A DNA stretch of 35,762 nucleotides from Planctomycetota bacterium. GTDB taxonomy: Bacteria > Planctomycetota > Phycisphaerae > Phycisphaerales > SM1A02. The stretch lies in assembly GCA_014381305.1 (NCBI GenBank), contig JACNLW010000038.1, positions 1-35,762 on the forward strand, read 5' to 3'. The notes beneath the pieces were generated by a model. That model did not search any database, was not told the DNA's origin, and saw only the letters and a program-made list of their open reading frames with translations. Below, in pieces: positions 7,990 through 17,144 of this stretch. Positions within the stretch are counted from its first letter, which is position 1; each line of letters opens with the position of its first letter. A program made the translations under genes and the position numbers.

Positions 7990-9843
7990 ATGAGTGATAG
8001 AGTTGATCTAGAACGCGTTAGAGAGGCAACAGATCTCGTTGCCCTGATCTCGATGTACGTTCCACTGCAGCCGAAAGGTCGTGAGTGGCTCGGGCTATGT
8101 CCATTCCATGAAGACAACAAGCCCTCCTTTACAGTGGTCACACACAAACAAAATGCTTTTTATAAATGTCATGCATGCGGTGCTTCTGGCGATTGTTACA
8201 AATTCGTCCAAGAGTATCTCAAGAAAGATTTCGGTGAAGCGCTCAGATACCTTGCTGACAAAGCGGGTATCAATTTGTCGAACACACGGCAAGAATCTGC
8301 AACTTCAGAATCCAAAACGAAATTGCGTGCAGCAATGAAATGGGCGTCAGATCTCTTTGTTACTGAATTGGGTAATGGGGAAACAGGTGCAGTTGCAACT
8401 GCTGCTATTTCTTCAAGAGGTTTTAGTAAAGCTTCTGTTGATGAATTTTTAATTGGCGTTGCACCTGTTGGTTGGACGTTCCTCAGTGATAGAGTTCGTG
8501 ACGATAAAAATAGAACCACAACTTGCATTGCTGCTGGGCTCGTGCGAAAAAAAGAAGAAAGCGGACGAATCTACGACACTTTCCGGAATCGTTTGATGTT
8601 TCCAATTTGCGATGAATCGGGTGCGCCAATTGGATTCGGCGCACGCAGGCTAGACGAAAATGAAGAGCCCAAGTACATCAACAGTCCAGAAACTTCACTC
8701 TTTCAAAAGTCAAAGACTTTATACGGGTTGCATCTTGCGAACCGTGCCATTCGCGAACGGAATTGTGCTGTGATCGTTGAAGGCTATACCGACGTGATTG
8801 CATGCCACCAAGCAGGTTTGACAAATGTTGTTGCGACGCTCGGCACTTCCCTGACAAAAGATCACGCGACTATTCTTTCTCGCATTTGCGATGAAGTCAT
8901 TCTTGTATTTGACGGAGACGAAGCTGGGCAACGTGCAGCAGATCGTGCACTTGAAGTATTTATTACACGGCCTATTGATGTCCGAATTTGCGTTCTTCCC
9001 GCTGGACAAGACCCCGCAGATCTTGCTTCTGCTGGCGACACATTGCAACAACATCTTGACAATGCCTGCGATGCAATTACATATAAACTCAAAAATCTTG
9101 AAGAACAAGTACAAACGACTGATACTCTTTCTGGCAGGCAAAAAATCATTGAAGCATGCATCCAAAATCTTGCTTCGCTTGGTCTTTCCAAGTTGGATGG
9201 TGTTCGAAGACCATTGATCCTTGAAAAAATTGCCGCTCTCTTAGGTACAACAATGAAACAAGTTGAATCGATACTTTCAACGTATTCGCCACAACGCGCA
9301 ACTTCTACCGAAACAAAGCAACAGCAAGAATCCATTCAAATGCCTGGTTCGACAATTACAAAAAGTAGATTATTGGCAGAGAGAGAATTCCTTGCTGTTT
9401 GCCTTTATGATCCAACAGAATCCTCCGCTGCCCTTCGAGAGCAACACATGGATCACCCCGCACTTAATACATTTCTTGACCAGACGTGTACTTCAATCGC
9501 CAACATCATCATGCCTCCTCTTTTGGCAGGCACACCCCGCGCGATGCAAGAAACACTTTCTGAACTCGATGAACCCGCCCGCATGCTCGCTTCAAGTCTT
9601 TTCTTTGACGGTCAAAGAATATGTGAAGAAACTGGAAGTGTCATGCTTGCAATTACGACAACGCTTCATGCGTTTAACGAAAAACTTAAAAACCAATCGA
9701 TGAACAATCAAGTACACCAAGTCAAACAGGTCGTAGATCCCGCAAAGCGTGCCGAAGCAGCACAGCTCGCGTTGGAATCCATGCGACAACACAAAACGAC
9801 TGGCGGTACTTCCCAAACACCTATGAGATCATATTTTAATTGA
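7990..9843 (+). CDS. dnaG: DNA primase
   Basis: DnaG (617 aa) makes the RNA primers for chromosome replication at the fork. Seen: an N-terminal zinc ribbon with Cys37, His40, Cys60 and Cys63 (CPFH...CHAC), then the RNA polymerase core with TOPRIM motifs EGYTD at 264-268 and DGD at 308-310, which bind catalytic Mg. A helical C-terminal third should contact the helicase DnaB. The start is ATG 7990, with GGAG (7974-7977) 12 bases upstream. An in-frame TTG six codons earlier is possible, but the conserved region starts after the ATG. rpoD starts 13 bases downstream, giving the dnaG-rpoD arrangement of the macromolecular synthesis operon. rpsU, often the first gene, is not here. Confidence 0.95.
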   Translation: MSDRVDLERVREATDLVALISMYVPLQPKGREWLGLCPFHEDNKPSFTVVTHKQNAFYKCHACGASGDCYKFVQEYLKKDFGEALRYLADKAGINLSNTRQESATSESKTKLRAAMKWASDLFVTELGNGETGAVATAAISSRGFSKASVDEFLIGVAPVGWTFLSDRVRDDKNRTTTCIAAGLVRKKEESGRIYDTFRNRLMFPICDESGAPIGFGARRLDENEEPKYINSPETSLFQKSKTLYGLHLANRAIRERNCAVIVEGYTDVIACHQAGLTNVVATLGTSLTKDHATILSRICDEVILVFDGDEAGQRAADRALEVFITRPIDVRICVLPAGQDPADLASAGDTLQQHLDNACDAITYKLKNLEEQVQTTDTLSGRQKIIEACIQNLASLGLSKLDGVRRPLILEKIAALLGTTMKQVESILSTYSPQRATSTETKQQQESIQMPGSTITKSRLLAEREFLAVCLYDPTESSAALREQHMDHPALNTFLDQTCTSIANIIMPPLLAGTPRAMQETLSELDEPARMLASSLFFDGQRICEETGSVMLAITTTLHAFNEKLKNQSMNNQVHQVKQVVDPAKRAEAAQLALESMRQHKTTGGTSQTPMRSYFN

Positions 9844-9856
9844 AGGAGATATTGCA

Positions 9857-11701
9857 TTGACCGCAACAATAAAAACTAAAGCTGGATCGGTTCCAACGAT
9901 CCGAATAACACACCCAAGTATGTTTGGGCTTTTGCACATTAGCGCGGAGCGCGGATGGTTGTGTTATGAAGAACTCAACTGGGCGTTACCAGACGAACTC
10001 TTGTTTCCAGAAAAAATCGACGAGCTGCTTGTTTTACTTAAAGCATTAAATGTCGAACTCATTGGCGAAGATGATCGTATGCGACGAGGTTGGAAGCAGC
10101 ATAAAATGCCACTACAAACCAACCTACGCTTTAAGCGTGACACGCCTTGGAAAACGCCAGAAATCGTCGCGATGGAAGCTGCTGAAGACGATGAAGGAAA
10201 CAAACGAACGCATCTTCACATTGACGATGATGACGAACTTCTAGACGAGGCAGAAACGCAAGCGGCGATCGCACAAGCGCTTGAGGAAAGTTCATCTCGC
10301 AGAATAGACGACCCGATTCGCATGTATCTCACACAAATGGGCAGTATCTCTCTGCTCACGCGTGAAGAAGAAATACGTCTTGCGAAGAAAATCGAATCAA
10401 CTCGCATGGTATTCAGGCGACTCGTTCTCGAATCCGATTATGCTGCGAGGCAGGCGATCGAAATTTTAGAACTCGTTCATGCTGGGAAATTACCTTTTGA
10501 TCGAACGATGCGTATCTCAACAGCTGTAGAAGGCGCGAAGGAAACTGTGAAAGCAAGAATTCCTGTCAATCTTCTCACAATGAAAGCGCTCCTTGATTTG
10601 AATGAAGAGGATTGGAATCGTTGCGAAGCTGGTGGTATGAAGAAACGAGAACTTGAAGATACTCGTTTGATCATGCAAGCTCGGCGCAGAAAGATTGCAT
10701 CTCTTATGGAAGAATGCTGTCTTCGCACAGCAAAAATTCAACCATTGCTTCGAAAATTGCAATCAATTTCTAAAAAGTTCCGTCAAATTGAACGTGACTT
10801 GAAGAAAGCAAAAACACCAAATTCAAGAGTTGATCCAGATGACGTACTCGTGATGAATGAAGAACTCAGTGGTCTGCGTGGATTAATCTTGGAAGAGCCA
10901 GCCCAACTTGCTGCTCGTCTTCATGAAACTGAGATTGTTTTCGAAGAATATGAACAAGGCAAACGCGATCTTTCCGGAGGCAACTTGCGTCTTGTAGTTT
11001 CGATTGCAAAAAAGTATCGAAACCGTGGCTTGCCATTCCTTGACATTATTCAGGAAGGTAATACTGGTCTCATGCGAGCAGTTGATAAATATGAGTACCG
11101 TCGCGGGTATAAGTTTTCAACATACGCCACATGGTGGATTCGTCAAGCGATTACTCGCGCGATCGCAGATCACGCGAGAACAATTCGCGTTCCAGTGCAC
11201 ATGATTGAAACAATGTCGAAACTTCGCGCAATTCAGAAACGCCTTCTTCAAGAAGTAGGCAGAGAACCAACGCTTGAAGAAATTGCACTCGCAGCAGATA
11301 TGAGTTTTGAAGAAACGAAACGTGTCATGAAAATTTCACGTCACCCTGTAAGCCTAGATCGGCCAGTTGGTGAATCTGAAGATTCAGAGTTTGGTGACTT
11401 CATCGAAGACGAGCGTCAAAAGCCGCCTTCAGAAACTGCTACGAGCGAGATGCTACGCTCTCGAATTAACGACGTGTTAAAAACATTGACATATCGTGAA
11501 CGAGAAATTTTGAAGTTGCGATATGGTATCGGTGATGGATATACCTATACACTTGAAGAAGTTGGTCGTATTTTCAAAGTAACTAGAGAACGTGTTCGAC
11601 AAGTCGAATCAAAAGCGATTCGCAAGTTGCAGCACCCTGTCCGTAAGCGACGATTGTCGAGTTTTATCGAGCAGCATGATGAGGATGATTCCGACAAGTA
11701 A
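9857..11701 (+). CDS. rpoD: Primary sigma factor (sigma-70)
   Basis: This housekeeping sigma factor (614 aa) directs RNA polymerase to -35/-10 promoters. In order: a region 1.1-like N-terminus (about 15-80), an acidic linker, region 1.2 ([21 protein letters not shown], about 155-175), a long non-conserved helical insert, region 2 ([16 protein letters not shown] through [17 protein letters not shown]), region 3, and region 4 with the HTH ending [17 protein letters not shown]. The start is TTG 9857: AAGGAG (9843-9848) is 8 bases upstream, and no nearby ATG fits. Presence of region 1.1 and all of regions 2-4 marks it as the primary rather than an alternative sigma. It is co-transcribed with dnaG and ends at a strong hairpin terminator. 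Confidence 0.95.
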   Translation: MTATIKTKAGSVPTIRITHPSMFGLLHISAERGWLCYEELNWALPDELLFPEKIDELLVLLKALNVELIGEDDRMRRGWKQHKMPLQTNLRFKRDTPWKTPEIVAMEAAEDDEGNKRTHLHIDDDDELLDEAETQAAIAQALEESSSRRIDDPIRMYLTQMGSISLLTREEEIRLAKKIESTRMVFRRLVLESDYAARQAIEILELVHAGKLPFDRTMRISTAVEGAKETVKARIPVNLLTMKALLDLNEEDWNRCEAGGMKKRELEDTRLIMQARRRKIASLMEECCLRTAKIQPLLRKLQSISKKFRQIERDLKKAKTPNSRVDPDDVLVMNEELSGLRGLILEEPAQLAARLHETEIVFEEYEQGKRDLSGGNLRLVVSIAKKYRNRGLPFLDIIQEGNTGLMRAVDKYEYRRGYKFSTYATWWIRQAITRAIADHARTIRVPVHMIETMSKLRAIQKRLLQEVGREPTLEEIALAADMSFEETKRVMKISRHPVSLDRPVGESEDSEFGDFIEDERQKPPSETATSEMLRSRINDVLKTLTYREREILKLRYGIGDGYTYTLEEVGRIFKVTRERVRQVESKAIRKLQHPVRKRRLSSFIEQHDEDDSDK

Positions 11702-11720
11702 ATAGAAATGATACTTTCAA

Positions 11721-11760
11721 AGCGTGGCAACGTTCCTAGAACGTTGCCACGCTTTTTTTT
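11721..11760 (+). terminator. Rho-independent terminator of dnaG-rpoD
   Basis: A perfect 14-base stem (11721-11734 with 11740-11753) with loop CCTAG is followed by a run of T to 11760, 20 bases past the rpoD stop. It lies at the meeting point of rpoD and the convergent yidD. The yidD stop codon overlaps the T-run. For the minus strand the T-tract is poor, so it mainly serves rpoD. Confidence 0.92.
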
Positions 11761-11998
11761 ATGGTGGGTCGTGGCCACAACCACCAAAGGGATTACATCG
11801 CAGAATACGGTAGATAGTTTTCATTAATCCTTTTACACCACCGTATTTTTTAAATGCTTCAATAGAATAATCAGAACACGTCGGCTCAAAACGACAGTGC
11901 CCACCCAAAAAAGGTCGCAACGTGATTTGATAGAGGCGGACAAACAAGATAAAGAAACGGGCTGCGATAGTAGGCCGAGGTTCTACTTCTTCTTGCAT
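11759..11998 (-). CDS. yidD: Membrane protein insertion efficiency factor YidD
   Basis: YidD (79 aa) is a small membrane-associated protein that assists YidC-dependent insertion of inner-membrane proteins. The sequence shows an amphipathic N-terminal helix (IAARFFILFVRLYQ) followed by the family signature CRFEPTCSDYSIEA (about 35-48) and CNPFGGCGHDPP at the C-terminus. Cysteines and length match the family. The gene start lies 16 bases inside the end of rnpA, so it is translationally coupled. yidC, usually next, is not here: yidD is the last gene of this minus-strand unit and converges on rpoD. Confidence 0.93.
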   Translation of the reverse strand: MQEEVEPRPTIAARFFILFVRLYQITLRPFLGGHCRFEPTCSDYSIEAFKKYGGVKGLMKTIYRILRCNPFGGCGHDPP

Positions 11999-12345
11999 AG
12001 TTGATCGTATTCCATGACTACAGAAAGCAACAATGCTTCGAGCTCATTTCTTGACGGATTACCATTTTTGTGCACAGTCACAACGAGATCGTACCCCGCC
12101 GGAATTGTATGTTGAAGTAGTCGAAAAGCCTCCCTCAAACGGCGCTTTAAAGTGTTCCGAACAACTGCGTTCCCGACACGTTTCGGAATTGAAACACCAA
12201 TTCGAGAACAGTTGAGATTATTTTCTTTCGCGTGGAACATCATGCAATCTGTCCGCCTGCATTGACGACTTCCATATACAGACTCAAATTCACTTTTCTT
12301 TGTCAACCGTAGAGACCTAGAAAATAAGAGTCGTGTCAAACTCAT
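11983..12345 (-). CDS. rnpA: Ribonuclease P protein component
   Basis: RnpA (120 aa) is the protein cofactor of RNase P, which trims the 5' leader of precursor tRNAs. The RNA-binding signature is clear: GNAVVRNTLKRRLREAFR at about residues 77-94, preceded by GVSIPKRV. The length is typical. The start ATG overlaps the ClC gene stop (ATGA at 12345-12342), and the 3' end overlaps yidD. In most bacteria rpmH (L34) precedes rnpA. Here that place is taken by a ClC-family transporter gene, and no rpmH is in the window. Confidence 0.92.
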   Translation of the reverse strand: MSLTRLLFSRSLRLTKKSEFESVYGSRQCRRTDCMMFHAKENNLNCSRIGVSIPKRVGNAVVRNTLKRRLREAFRLLQHTIPAGYDLVVTVHKNGNPSRNELEALLLSVVMEYDQLCKKK

Positions 12346-14159
12346 TGATCTATGTCCGCATTCAGCGCTTTCTGATACCGAGCCATTAATCTTGATCTGG
12401 TAATAAGACCATCGATCATGTCTTTTTCATCGAGCACAACGAGAGATTGCACATCGCTCCTTGAAAACTTATCAAGAACTATATCAAGAGTCTCTTCGAG
12501 TGAGATTGTAGGAAGGTCATTTCTTGCAAGTTCACTCACTTGGAGTAGTGGAATTGATTCTCTGTAAACAAGTGCTTCTCTAAAGTCATCAGAAACTACC
12601 ATTCCAGAATAATTCCCGCTGTCATCAGTCACGACAAAATCAGAACTGCCAGTTTGTTCCATGAGCGTAAGCAACTTTTGTGCAGAATCGGCTTCGTGCA
12701 CAACCGTGGCAGTTTTTAACTGTACATCTTGCGTTGTAAGACGCCTTAGTATTGTGAGGTCACTCATTGCACCCATGCGGACGCCAAGTCGAGAAAGTTT
12801 AAAAGTGTACACACTGTCGCGTGAAACGAATCGAGAAACAATAGTGCCTACTACTGCTGCGAACATCAAGGGTAAAATGACCTCGTAACTTTGGGTCACT
12901 TCATACACAATGAGTATTGCTGTAAGTGGTGCGTGTGTAGTTGCTGCAACGAGCGCAGCCATTCCAACAAGAGCAAAATAGGCTGGGGAGGTATCTGGGA
13001 ACCAACCAAAAGTATGTACTACAAAACCAATGCATCCGCCTGTCGCTGCGCCGATTAACAATGAAGGAGCAAACAACCCCCCTGCACCGCCGGAGCCAAC
13101 CGTAACACTTGTAGCAACAAGTTTTACCAGTGCCAGCAAAATTAATCCGGAGATAAATGGTGTCGCATTGTGTAACTGACCAGTTTGAGAATTGGAAAAA
13201 TATGTTGCTGGATCTAGAAGATGTTTAATATGTGGGTACCCGTTGCCATAAAAATCTGGCAGACCGTTTGAACCACTAATCCAAAACGCGGTAATGCCGA
13301 TTACTCCAAGGATAAGCGCACCCAAAAGTGGTCTAGCCATAATTGGTAACTTAGTAGCGGCAAAGGCACGCTCAGTGAAGTCAAGCGTTTTAACAAAGGC
13401 AGCGCCAATCAATCCACAAGCAAGACCTAAAACGAGGTAGACAGGAATTTGCGTGATGCTAAATTGCAGCCCATCATTAAAAAAGTTATCCCCAACATCA
13501 AAAAGCGCAGCGTCTCCGAGTAGCCCTTGCGTCGTTGCAGATGAAACGACGGCCGCAATGACGATGGGTGTAAAAGTGCGAAGTGAAAAGTCGCGAAGTA
13601 AAAGCTCCATGACAAAAAAGATCCCAGCAATTGGAGCATTAAATACTGAAGCTAACCCAGCTGCCGCTCCACATCCAAGTAAAGTTCCTGTATGTTGAGA
13701 GCCTGTTCCTAAAAGTTTAGATAAATTCGACCCGACTACCGCGCCGATCGTCACAATAGGACCTTCAGCGCCCGCAGAACCACCAGATGCGATAGTGGCG
13801 GTTGAAGCGAGCCACTTCCGCAAACCAATCTTGAGGGAGAGCCGACCTTTTTTTCTTTGAACGGCGTAAATGACAGAAGTAACTCCCGGTCCCACACCTT
13901 CGTGCTTTAACCAGATGATCAAAACACCTGTAATCAGCCCGCCTACAGATGGCCCGAATAGTATCAGCCAAAATAAATAAGGCGATGCATGCAAATTATC
14001 AGCGATAAACTCAGATTGTCGAAGCGGCCAAATGAATAGAACCGCTGCAATCCCCATAAAAAGCCCTATTAGAGCTGCGACGAGGTACAGGTACCAGTCG
14101 CGTTCAAAGCCTAGGCGGATACCTAAGCGGCGGAGATATGAAGAGAGTAGTCGGTTCAT
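12342..14159 (-). CDS. ClC-family anion channel/transporter with CBS pair
   Basis: This 605-aa integral membrane protein has a ClC core (about 20-440) and two C-terminal CBS domains (about 465-600) that in this family bind nucleotides or respond to ionic state. Seen: the GxEGP filter with gating glutamate Glu132 (GGSAGAEGP), FNAPIAGIFFVMEL (173-186), the GSGGAGGLFAP filter loop, and a Tyr in SVYTFKL matching the central tyrosine. By motif alignment to E. coli ClcA, the central-site serine (GSGIP) is Pro91 here (GPGVT), and the internal proton glutamate (E203) is Leu186. The first resembles the nitrate-selective plant form; the second is expected to alter proton coupling. It is the first gene of the unit ending with rnpA-yidD, divergent from rpoZ. 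Confidence 0.9.
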   Translation of the reverse strand: MNRLLSSYLRRLGIRLGFERDWYLYLVAALIGLFMGIAAVLFIWPLRQSEFIADNLHASPYLFWLILFGPSVGGLITGVLIIWLKHEGVGPGVTSVIYAVQRKKGRLSLKIGLRKWLASTATIASGGSAGAEGPIVTIGAVVGSNLSKLLGTGSQHTGTLLGCGAAAGLASVFNAPIAGIFFVMELLLRDFSLRTFTPIVIAAVVSSATTQGLLGDAALFDVGDNFFNDGLQFSITQIPVYLVLGLACGLIGAAFVKTLDFTERAFAATKLPIMARPLLGALILGVIGITAFWISGSNGLPDFYGNGYPHIKHLLDPATYFSNSQTGQLHNATPFISGLILLALVKLVATSVTVGSGGAGGLFAPSLLIGAATGGCIGFVVHTFGWFPDTSPAYFALVGMAALVAATTHAPLTAILIVYEVTQSYEVILPLMFAAVVGTIVSRFVSRDSVYTFKLSRLGVRMGAMSDLTILRRLTTQDVQLKTATVVHEADSAQKLLTLMEQTGSSDFVVTDDSGNYSGMVVSDDFREALVYRESIPLLQVSELARNDLPTISLEETLDIVLDKFSRSDVQSLVVLDEKDMIDGLITRSRLMARYQKALNADIDQ

Positions 14160-14239
14160 TGAGAAAACCTAAGATAGAATCGCGGCATACTACCACAGAG
14201 GCGTCTTCCTTTATCTACACTTCATGAGCAATATTACGG

Positions 14240-14245
14240 TATAAT
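14240..14245 (+). promoter_or_regulatory. -10 element upstream of rpoZ
   Basis: A perfect TATAAT (14240-14245) lies 91 bases before the rpoZ start. The -35 region at the proper distance (ACACTT, about 14217-14222) is weak. The intervening leader (about 85 bases) shows no riboswitch I recognise. The ClC-rnpA-yidD unit starts in the opposite direction at 14159. Confidence 0.45.
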
Positions 14246-14336
14246 CTACCGGTTGTACGCAGCTAACACCCTCAATGGGACTGTTCGATACCCATAAGTA
14301 CTACCAATAGATCCAGCAGCAAGGAACCTGAAAGAT

Positions 14337-14576
14337 ATGATTGAAGCATTACGAAGTGATGAAATTATCCGCAAATGCGGAGGTAGATTTAAACTAACCG
14401 CTCTTATTCAGCACCGGTTGAGAGAATTGATCGTGGATGGTGCTCGTCCGCTGATTGAGCGTGATGGTCGAACTGATATTGAATTGATTATCGAAGAGAT
14501 TATGCAAGATAAAATCACTTCCGATTATTCGAAATCAGGGTATGTTTTCAAGCAAACTGTTGGCGCGAATAAGTAA
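14337..14576 (+). CDS. rpoZ: RNA polymerase omega subunit
   Basis: Omega (79 aa) is a small subunit that helps assemble the beta' subunit of RNA polymerase. The recognisable core is KLTALIQHRLRELIVDGARPLI (about 18-39), matching the family pattern of a helix followed by GA(R/K)P, and then an acidic helix with IEEI. The length is usual. AAGGA (14321-14325) lies 11 bases upstream of ATG 14337. The next gene is coaC, 9 bases downstream, matching the common rpoZ-coaBC neighbourhood. gmk, often upstream, is absent. Confidence 0.88.
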   Translation: MIEALRSDEIIRKCGGRFKLTALIQHRLRELIVDGARPLIERDGRTDIELIIEEIMQDKITSDYSKSGYVFKQTVGANK

Positions 14577-14585
14577 ACATTCAAC

Positions 14586-15164
14586 ATGAGTGATCAGGCC
14601 CAGTGCGAAAGTCATCTAGTTGGGCGTCATCTTATAATCGCTTTATCTGGTGGAATTGCATGTTATAAAATTGCATCTCTCGTGAGCAGTTTGGTGCAAG
14701 TTGGTACTACTGTTGACGTAGTAATGACAGATGCAGCAACAAAATTTGTTTCTCCTTTAACATTCGAATCACTCACTGGAAGGCAAGTCTATGCTTGTCA
14801 ATGGGATCAAGGCGAATCAAAAACACCGCTCCATATTCAACTCGCTGAACAAGCAGATGCAATGCTCATTGCTCCATGTACGATGAATATGCTTGCAAAA
14901 CTTGCGACAGGGATAACTGCTGATCCTGTGACGCTCGTCACCTCAGCAATTGATCGAACGACAACCCCTGTCCTTCTCGCACCTGCAATGAATGCGAAAA
15001 TGTACGCACAGCCCGCTACGCAACGGAATATTAAAACTTTAGAAAATGATGGATTCACTGTTTTAGAGTCAACCGAAGGCTGGCAAGCGTGTAAAACTAT
15101 TGGCAAAGGTCGCCTTCAAGAGCCCGAGGCCCTGTTTGACGCACTCGCAAGTTGTTTTGGATAG
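14586..15164 (+). CDS. coaC: Phosphopantothenoylcysteine decarboxylase (CoaC-type, stand-alone)
   Basis: This flavoprotein (192 aa) decarboxylates 4'-phosphopantothenoylcysteine to phosphopantetheine in coenzyme A synthesis. It shows the flavin-binding ALSGGIACYK, the catalytic His in HIQLAEQAD, the substrate-binding PAMNAKMY, and the conserved Cys in QACKTIGKGRL. These match the N-terminal half of bifunctional CoaBC (Dfp). The CoaB synthetase half is missing: the frame stops after the decarboxylase domain, and the next gene is an unrelated secreted protein. CoaB must be encoded elsewhere. It follows rpoZ by 9 bases and is probably co-transcribed. A related flavoprotein decarboxylase is an alternative, but the motif set fits CoaC best. 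Confidence 0.85.
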   Translation: MSDQAQCESHLVGRHLIIALSGGIACYKIASLVSSLVQVGTTVDVVMTDAATKFVSPLTFESLTGRQVYACQWDQGESKTPLHIQLAEQADAMLIAPCTMNMLAKLATGITADPVTLVTSAIDRTTTPVLLAPAMNAKMYAQPATQRNIKTLENDGFTVLESTEGWQACKTIGKGRLQEPEALFDALASCFG

Positions 15165-15173
15165 CAATTTTTG

Positions 15174-15202
15174 TTGACTTAGATCATTTTTGCTGCCATA
15201 AT
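15174..15202 (+). promoter_or_regulatory. Sigma-70-type promoter for the secreted dockerin protein
   Basis: TTGACT (15174-15179), exactly 17 bases, then CATAAT (15197-15202) lies in the short gap after coaC. It would start transcription about 30 bases before the ATG at 15238. The match is close to consensus. Confidence 0.7.
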
Positions 15203-15237
15203 TGAATCGTGTCTAATTGGGAGAAAGGTTACAACAG

Positions 15238-16722
15238 ATGAAATATGTACTGCTATCGATACTACTATTCCTCACTTCGAGTGCAACTGCTCAAAGTGGG
15301 AACCTAAGCAAAGCGACTCGACTACATCCAATACCTACAAGTATTCAAGCACCAAAGACCCTTCGTGCAACATTGCGTACTGTAGGTTCCAACTCGGAAA
15401 CACAAGCGCATGACCGAGGAGTTTGTGACTCAACACCTGTTACTTTAACTGGGCATGATTTCGGCACAGGGCAAATTACGGTTCAAGCAGGTTTTGCCGA
15501 AGGTGAAATTTTAGCTGCAACGTACGCTGTTCCCGCAGATGAGTTTCCTATCAGAGTAGATCTTGCAGAAGTCATTTTTGCAACGAGTAACACAAGTGTG
15601 CAAACGACGACACATTGGTCGGTCTACGTCTGGGATGGCACCCCAACTAACGGCACATTAGTTGCTCAATTTTCTAGCGATAATATTATTCTTCCACACT
15701 TGGTTATGCCTCCGGGAACATCTGGCACAATTATTTCTGTCTCTGTAGACCCAGATGATCCAGAACAAATTTATATCTACAATGAGAGCGGCCAAAATAG
15801 ATACACCGTTGGTTTTGGGATTGACCAACATAACAACCCTGGTAATCCTTGCGTTAGTGCTCCACCGACAAACAGCAATGCGTTTCCAACCACAGATATT
15901 GATGGGCTTCAATTTCCACAAGACAATTGGATAGATGCTGTCACGGGTACTTGGTGTGTCTGCGGAGAAGGCTGGTTTACTTTTCAAAATTTTCCAAGCA
16001 TTTGTACTCCAAGTGGTGACTGGGTTTTGCGTTCAGCGTATACACCTGTAAATTGCACGGTCGAACCAGCAGCTTGTTGTATTAATACTAAATGCTACGA
16101 TCTTTCTCCAAGTGATTGCGAAGCAATGAACGGCGTATCACAAAATCAAGGAACTGCTTGCGCAACGTATGTTTGCGGGCAAGGCGAAGGGGCTTGTTGT
16201 GTTGAGGTCACTGGCGCATGCGTAGACTTTGATGTAAACGATTGTTACGCTGTAGGTGGAATTCATATGGGCGAGGGCACGATGTGTGCAGATATCACTT
16301 GTTTCCCAGAAGGAGCTTGCTGTCTCGCAAATGGCAATTGCATTGGACCCGTTTCACCAACAGACTGTACAGCCGTCGGTGGTGCTTTCCAAGGGAATGC
16401 AACTTCGTGTAGTTCGGCAAATTGCCCCCAACCGCTCGGGGCTTGCTGCGGATCTAGCTTTTGCTTAGATTTAACAGAAGATGAATGTGTTGCTGTTGCT
16501 GGACAATGGTCTGGAATGAATACCTCATGCGATGATCCAACGACTTGTGGTGTTGATTGCCCCGAAGACATTGATAACGATGGTGTAATTGATGTGAATG
16601 ATCTTCTTGCTATTGTCGGTGGGTGGGGAACTTCTGACCCTGACCTTGACGTAGATGGAAACGGTGTTGTCAACACTGATGACCTACTCGCAGTGATCGC
16701 TGCATGGGGTACTTGCGAGTAA
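15238..16722 (+). CDS. Secreted protein with four six-Cys repeats and a C-terminal dockerin-like domain
   Basis: This 494-aa exported protein has a signal peptide at 1-18 (cleavage likely after ATA), an N-terminal beta-rich region (about 60-275) of unknown fold, and then four repeats of about 40 residues beginning at paired cysteines 280-281, 320-321, 361-362 and 403-404. Each repeat has six Cys in the order CC-x4-6-C-x7-8-C-x13-C-x4-5-C. The C-terminus (441-494) has two calcium-loop motifs, DIDNDGVIDVNDLLAI and DVDGNGVVNTDDLLAV, each ending in a WG, like type I dockerin. Start ATG 15238 has GAGAAAGG (15221-15228) upstream. Such domains are common in planctomycete exported proteins. The partner and function are unknown, and no cohesin is in the window. 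Confidence 0.85.
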   Translation: MKYVLLSILLFLTSSATAQSGNLSKATRLHPIPTSIQAPKTLRATLRTVGSNSETQAHDRGVCDSTPVTLTGHDFGTGQITVQAGFAEGEILAATYAVPADEFPIRVDLAEVIFATSNTSVQTTTHWSVYVWDGTPTNGTLVAQFSSDNIILPHLVMPPGTSGTIISVSVDPDDPEQIYIYNESGQNRYTVGFGIDQHNNPGNPCVSAPPTNSNAFPTTDIDGLQFPQDNWIDAVTGTWCVCGEGWFTFQNFPSICTPSGDWVLRSAYTPVNCTVEPAACCINTKCYDLSPSDCEAMNGVSQNQGTACATYVCGQGEGACCVEVTGACVDFDVNDCYAVGGIHMGEGTMCADITCFPEGACCLANGNCIGPVSPTDCTAVGGAFQGNATSCSSANCPQPLGACCGSSFCLDLTEDECVAVAGQWSGMNTSCDDPTTCGVDCPEDIDNDGVIDVNDLLAIVGGWGTSDPDLDVDGNGVVNTDDLLAVIAAWGTCE

Positions 16723-16730
16723 GCGTCCCA

Positions 16731-17132
16731 ATGCCAACAGCACGTAAATGTACAGTATTTACTTTCAACCTCAAAGATGAGCCTGGACAATTATTGACCT
16801 TAACGAATCGCCTGCGTGCAGCAGACATTACGCTTCGGTCATTCTGGGCTACGAGCAATCCGGATAAAACATCTACATTACGTTGTATTGCAGAACGCGA
16901 TCCTCAGTTTCGAGATTTTGCAAACTCCGCAGAACTAAACATTAGCGAAGAGCAAGCAATGTACATTGTGCAGTCTGAAAACGTTGGTGGTTTTCTTCGT
17001 GTTCTCGAAAACTTAGCAAATGCTGACATCAATATCGGGGACATTCATGCAGTCACACTTGAAGATGAACAAGGCTGGGTTGTTTGGACAGATGAAGAAC
17101 AGTTGGATTCTTTGATTGATCTTATCGGGTAA
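16731..17132 (+). CDS. Tandem ACT-domain protein
   Basis: This 133-aa cytoplasmic protein is made of two ACT modules (about 5-68 and 75-133) and nothing else. ACT modules bind amino acids or similar small ligands and usually regulate an attached enzyme. Here the visible features are FNLKDEPGQLLTLTNRLRAADI in the first module (DEPGxL with the ligand-loop glycine) and VGGFLRVLENLANADINI in the second. No catalytic domain is attached, so a sensor or trans-acting regulator is plausible but unproven. The start at ATG 16731 is 8 bases after the previous stop with no clear ribosome site. An ATG at 16704 inside the previous gene is possible. The gene converges with the 663-aa gene, with only 12 bases between stops. 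Confidence 0.75.
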   Translation: MPTARKCTVFTFNLKDEPGQLLTLTNRLRAADITLRSFWATSNPDKTSTLRCIAERDPQFRDFANSAELNISEEQAMYIVQSENVGGFLRVLENLANADINIGDIHAVTLEDEQGWVVWTDEEQLDSLIDLIG

Positions 17133-17144
17133 TTTCTCAAACTG

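Noticed and set aside
16263-16790. 175-codon antisense frame opposite the Cys-repeat protein
   Set aside because: Its Ser/Pro/Thr-rich translation mirrors the repeated Gly/Cys codons of the real gene on the other strand.
17133-17144. Terminator between the convergent ACT and 663-aa genes
   Set aside because: Only 12 bases separate the stops and no hairpin is visible there.
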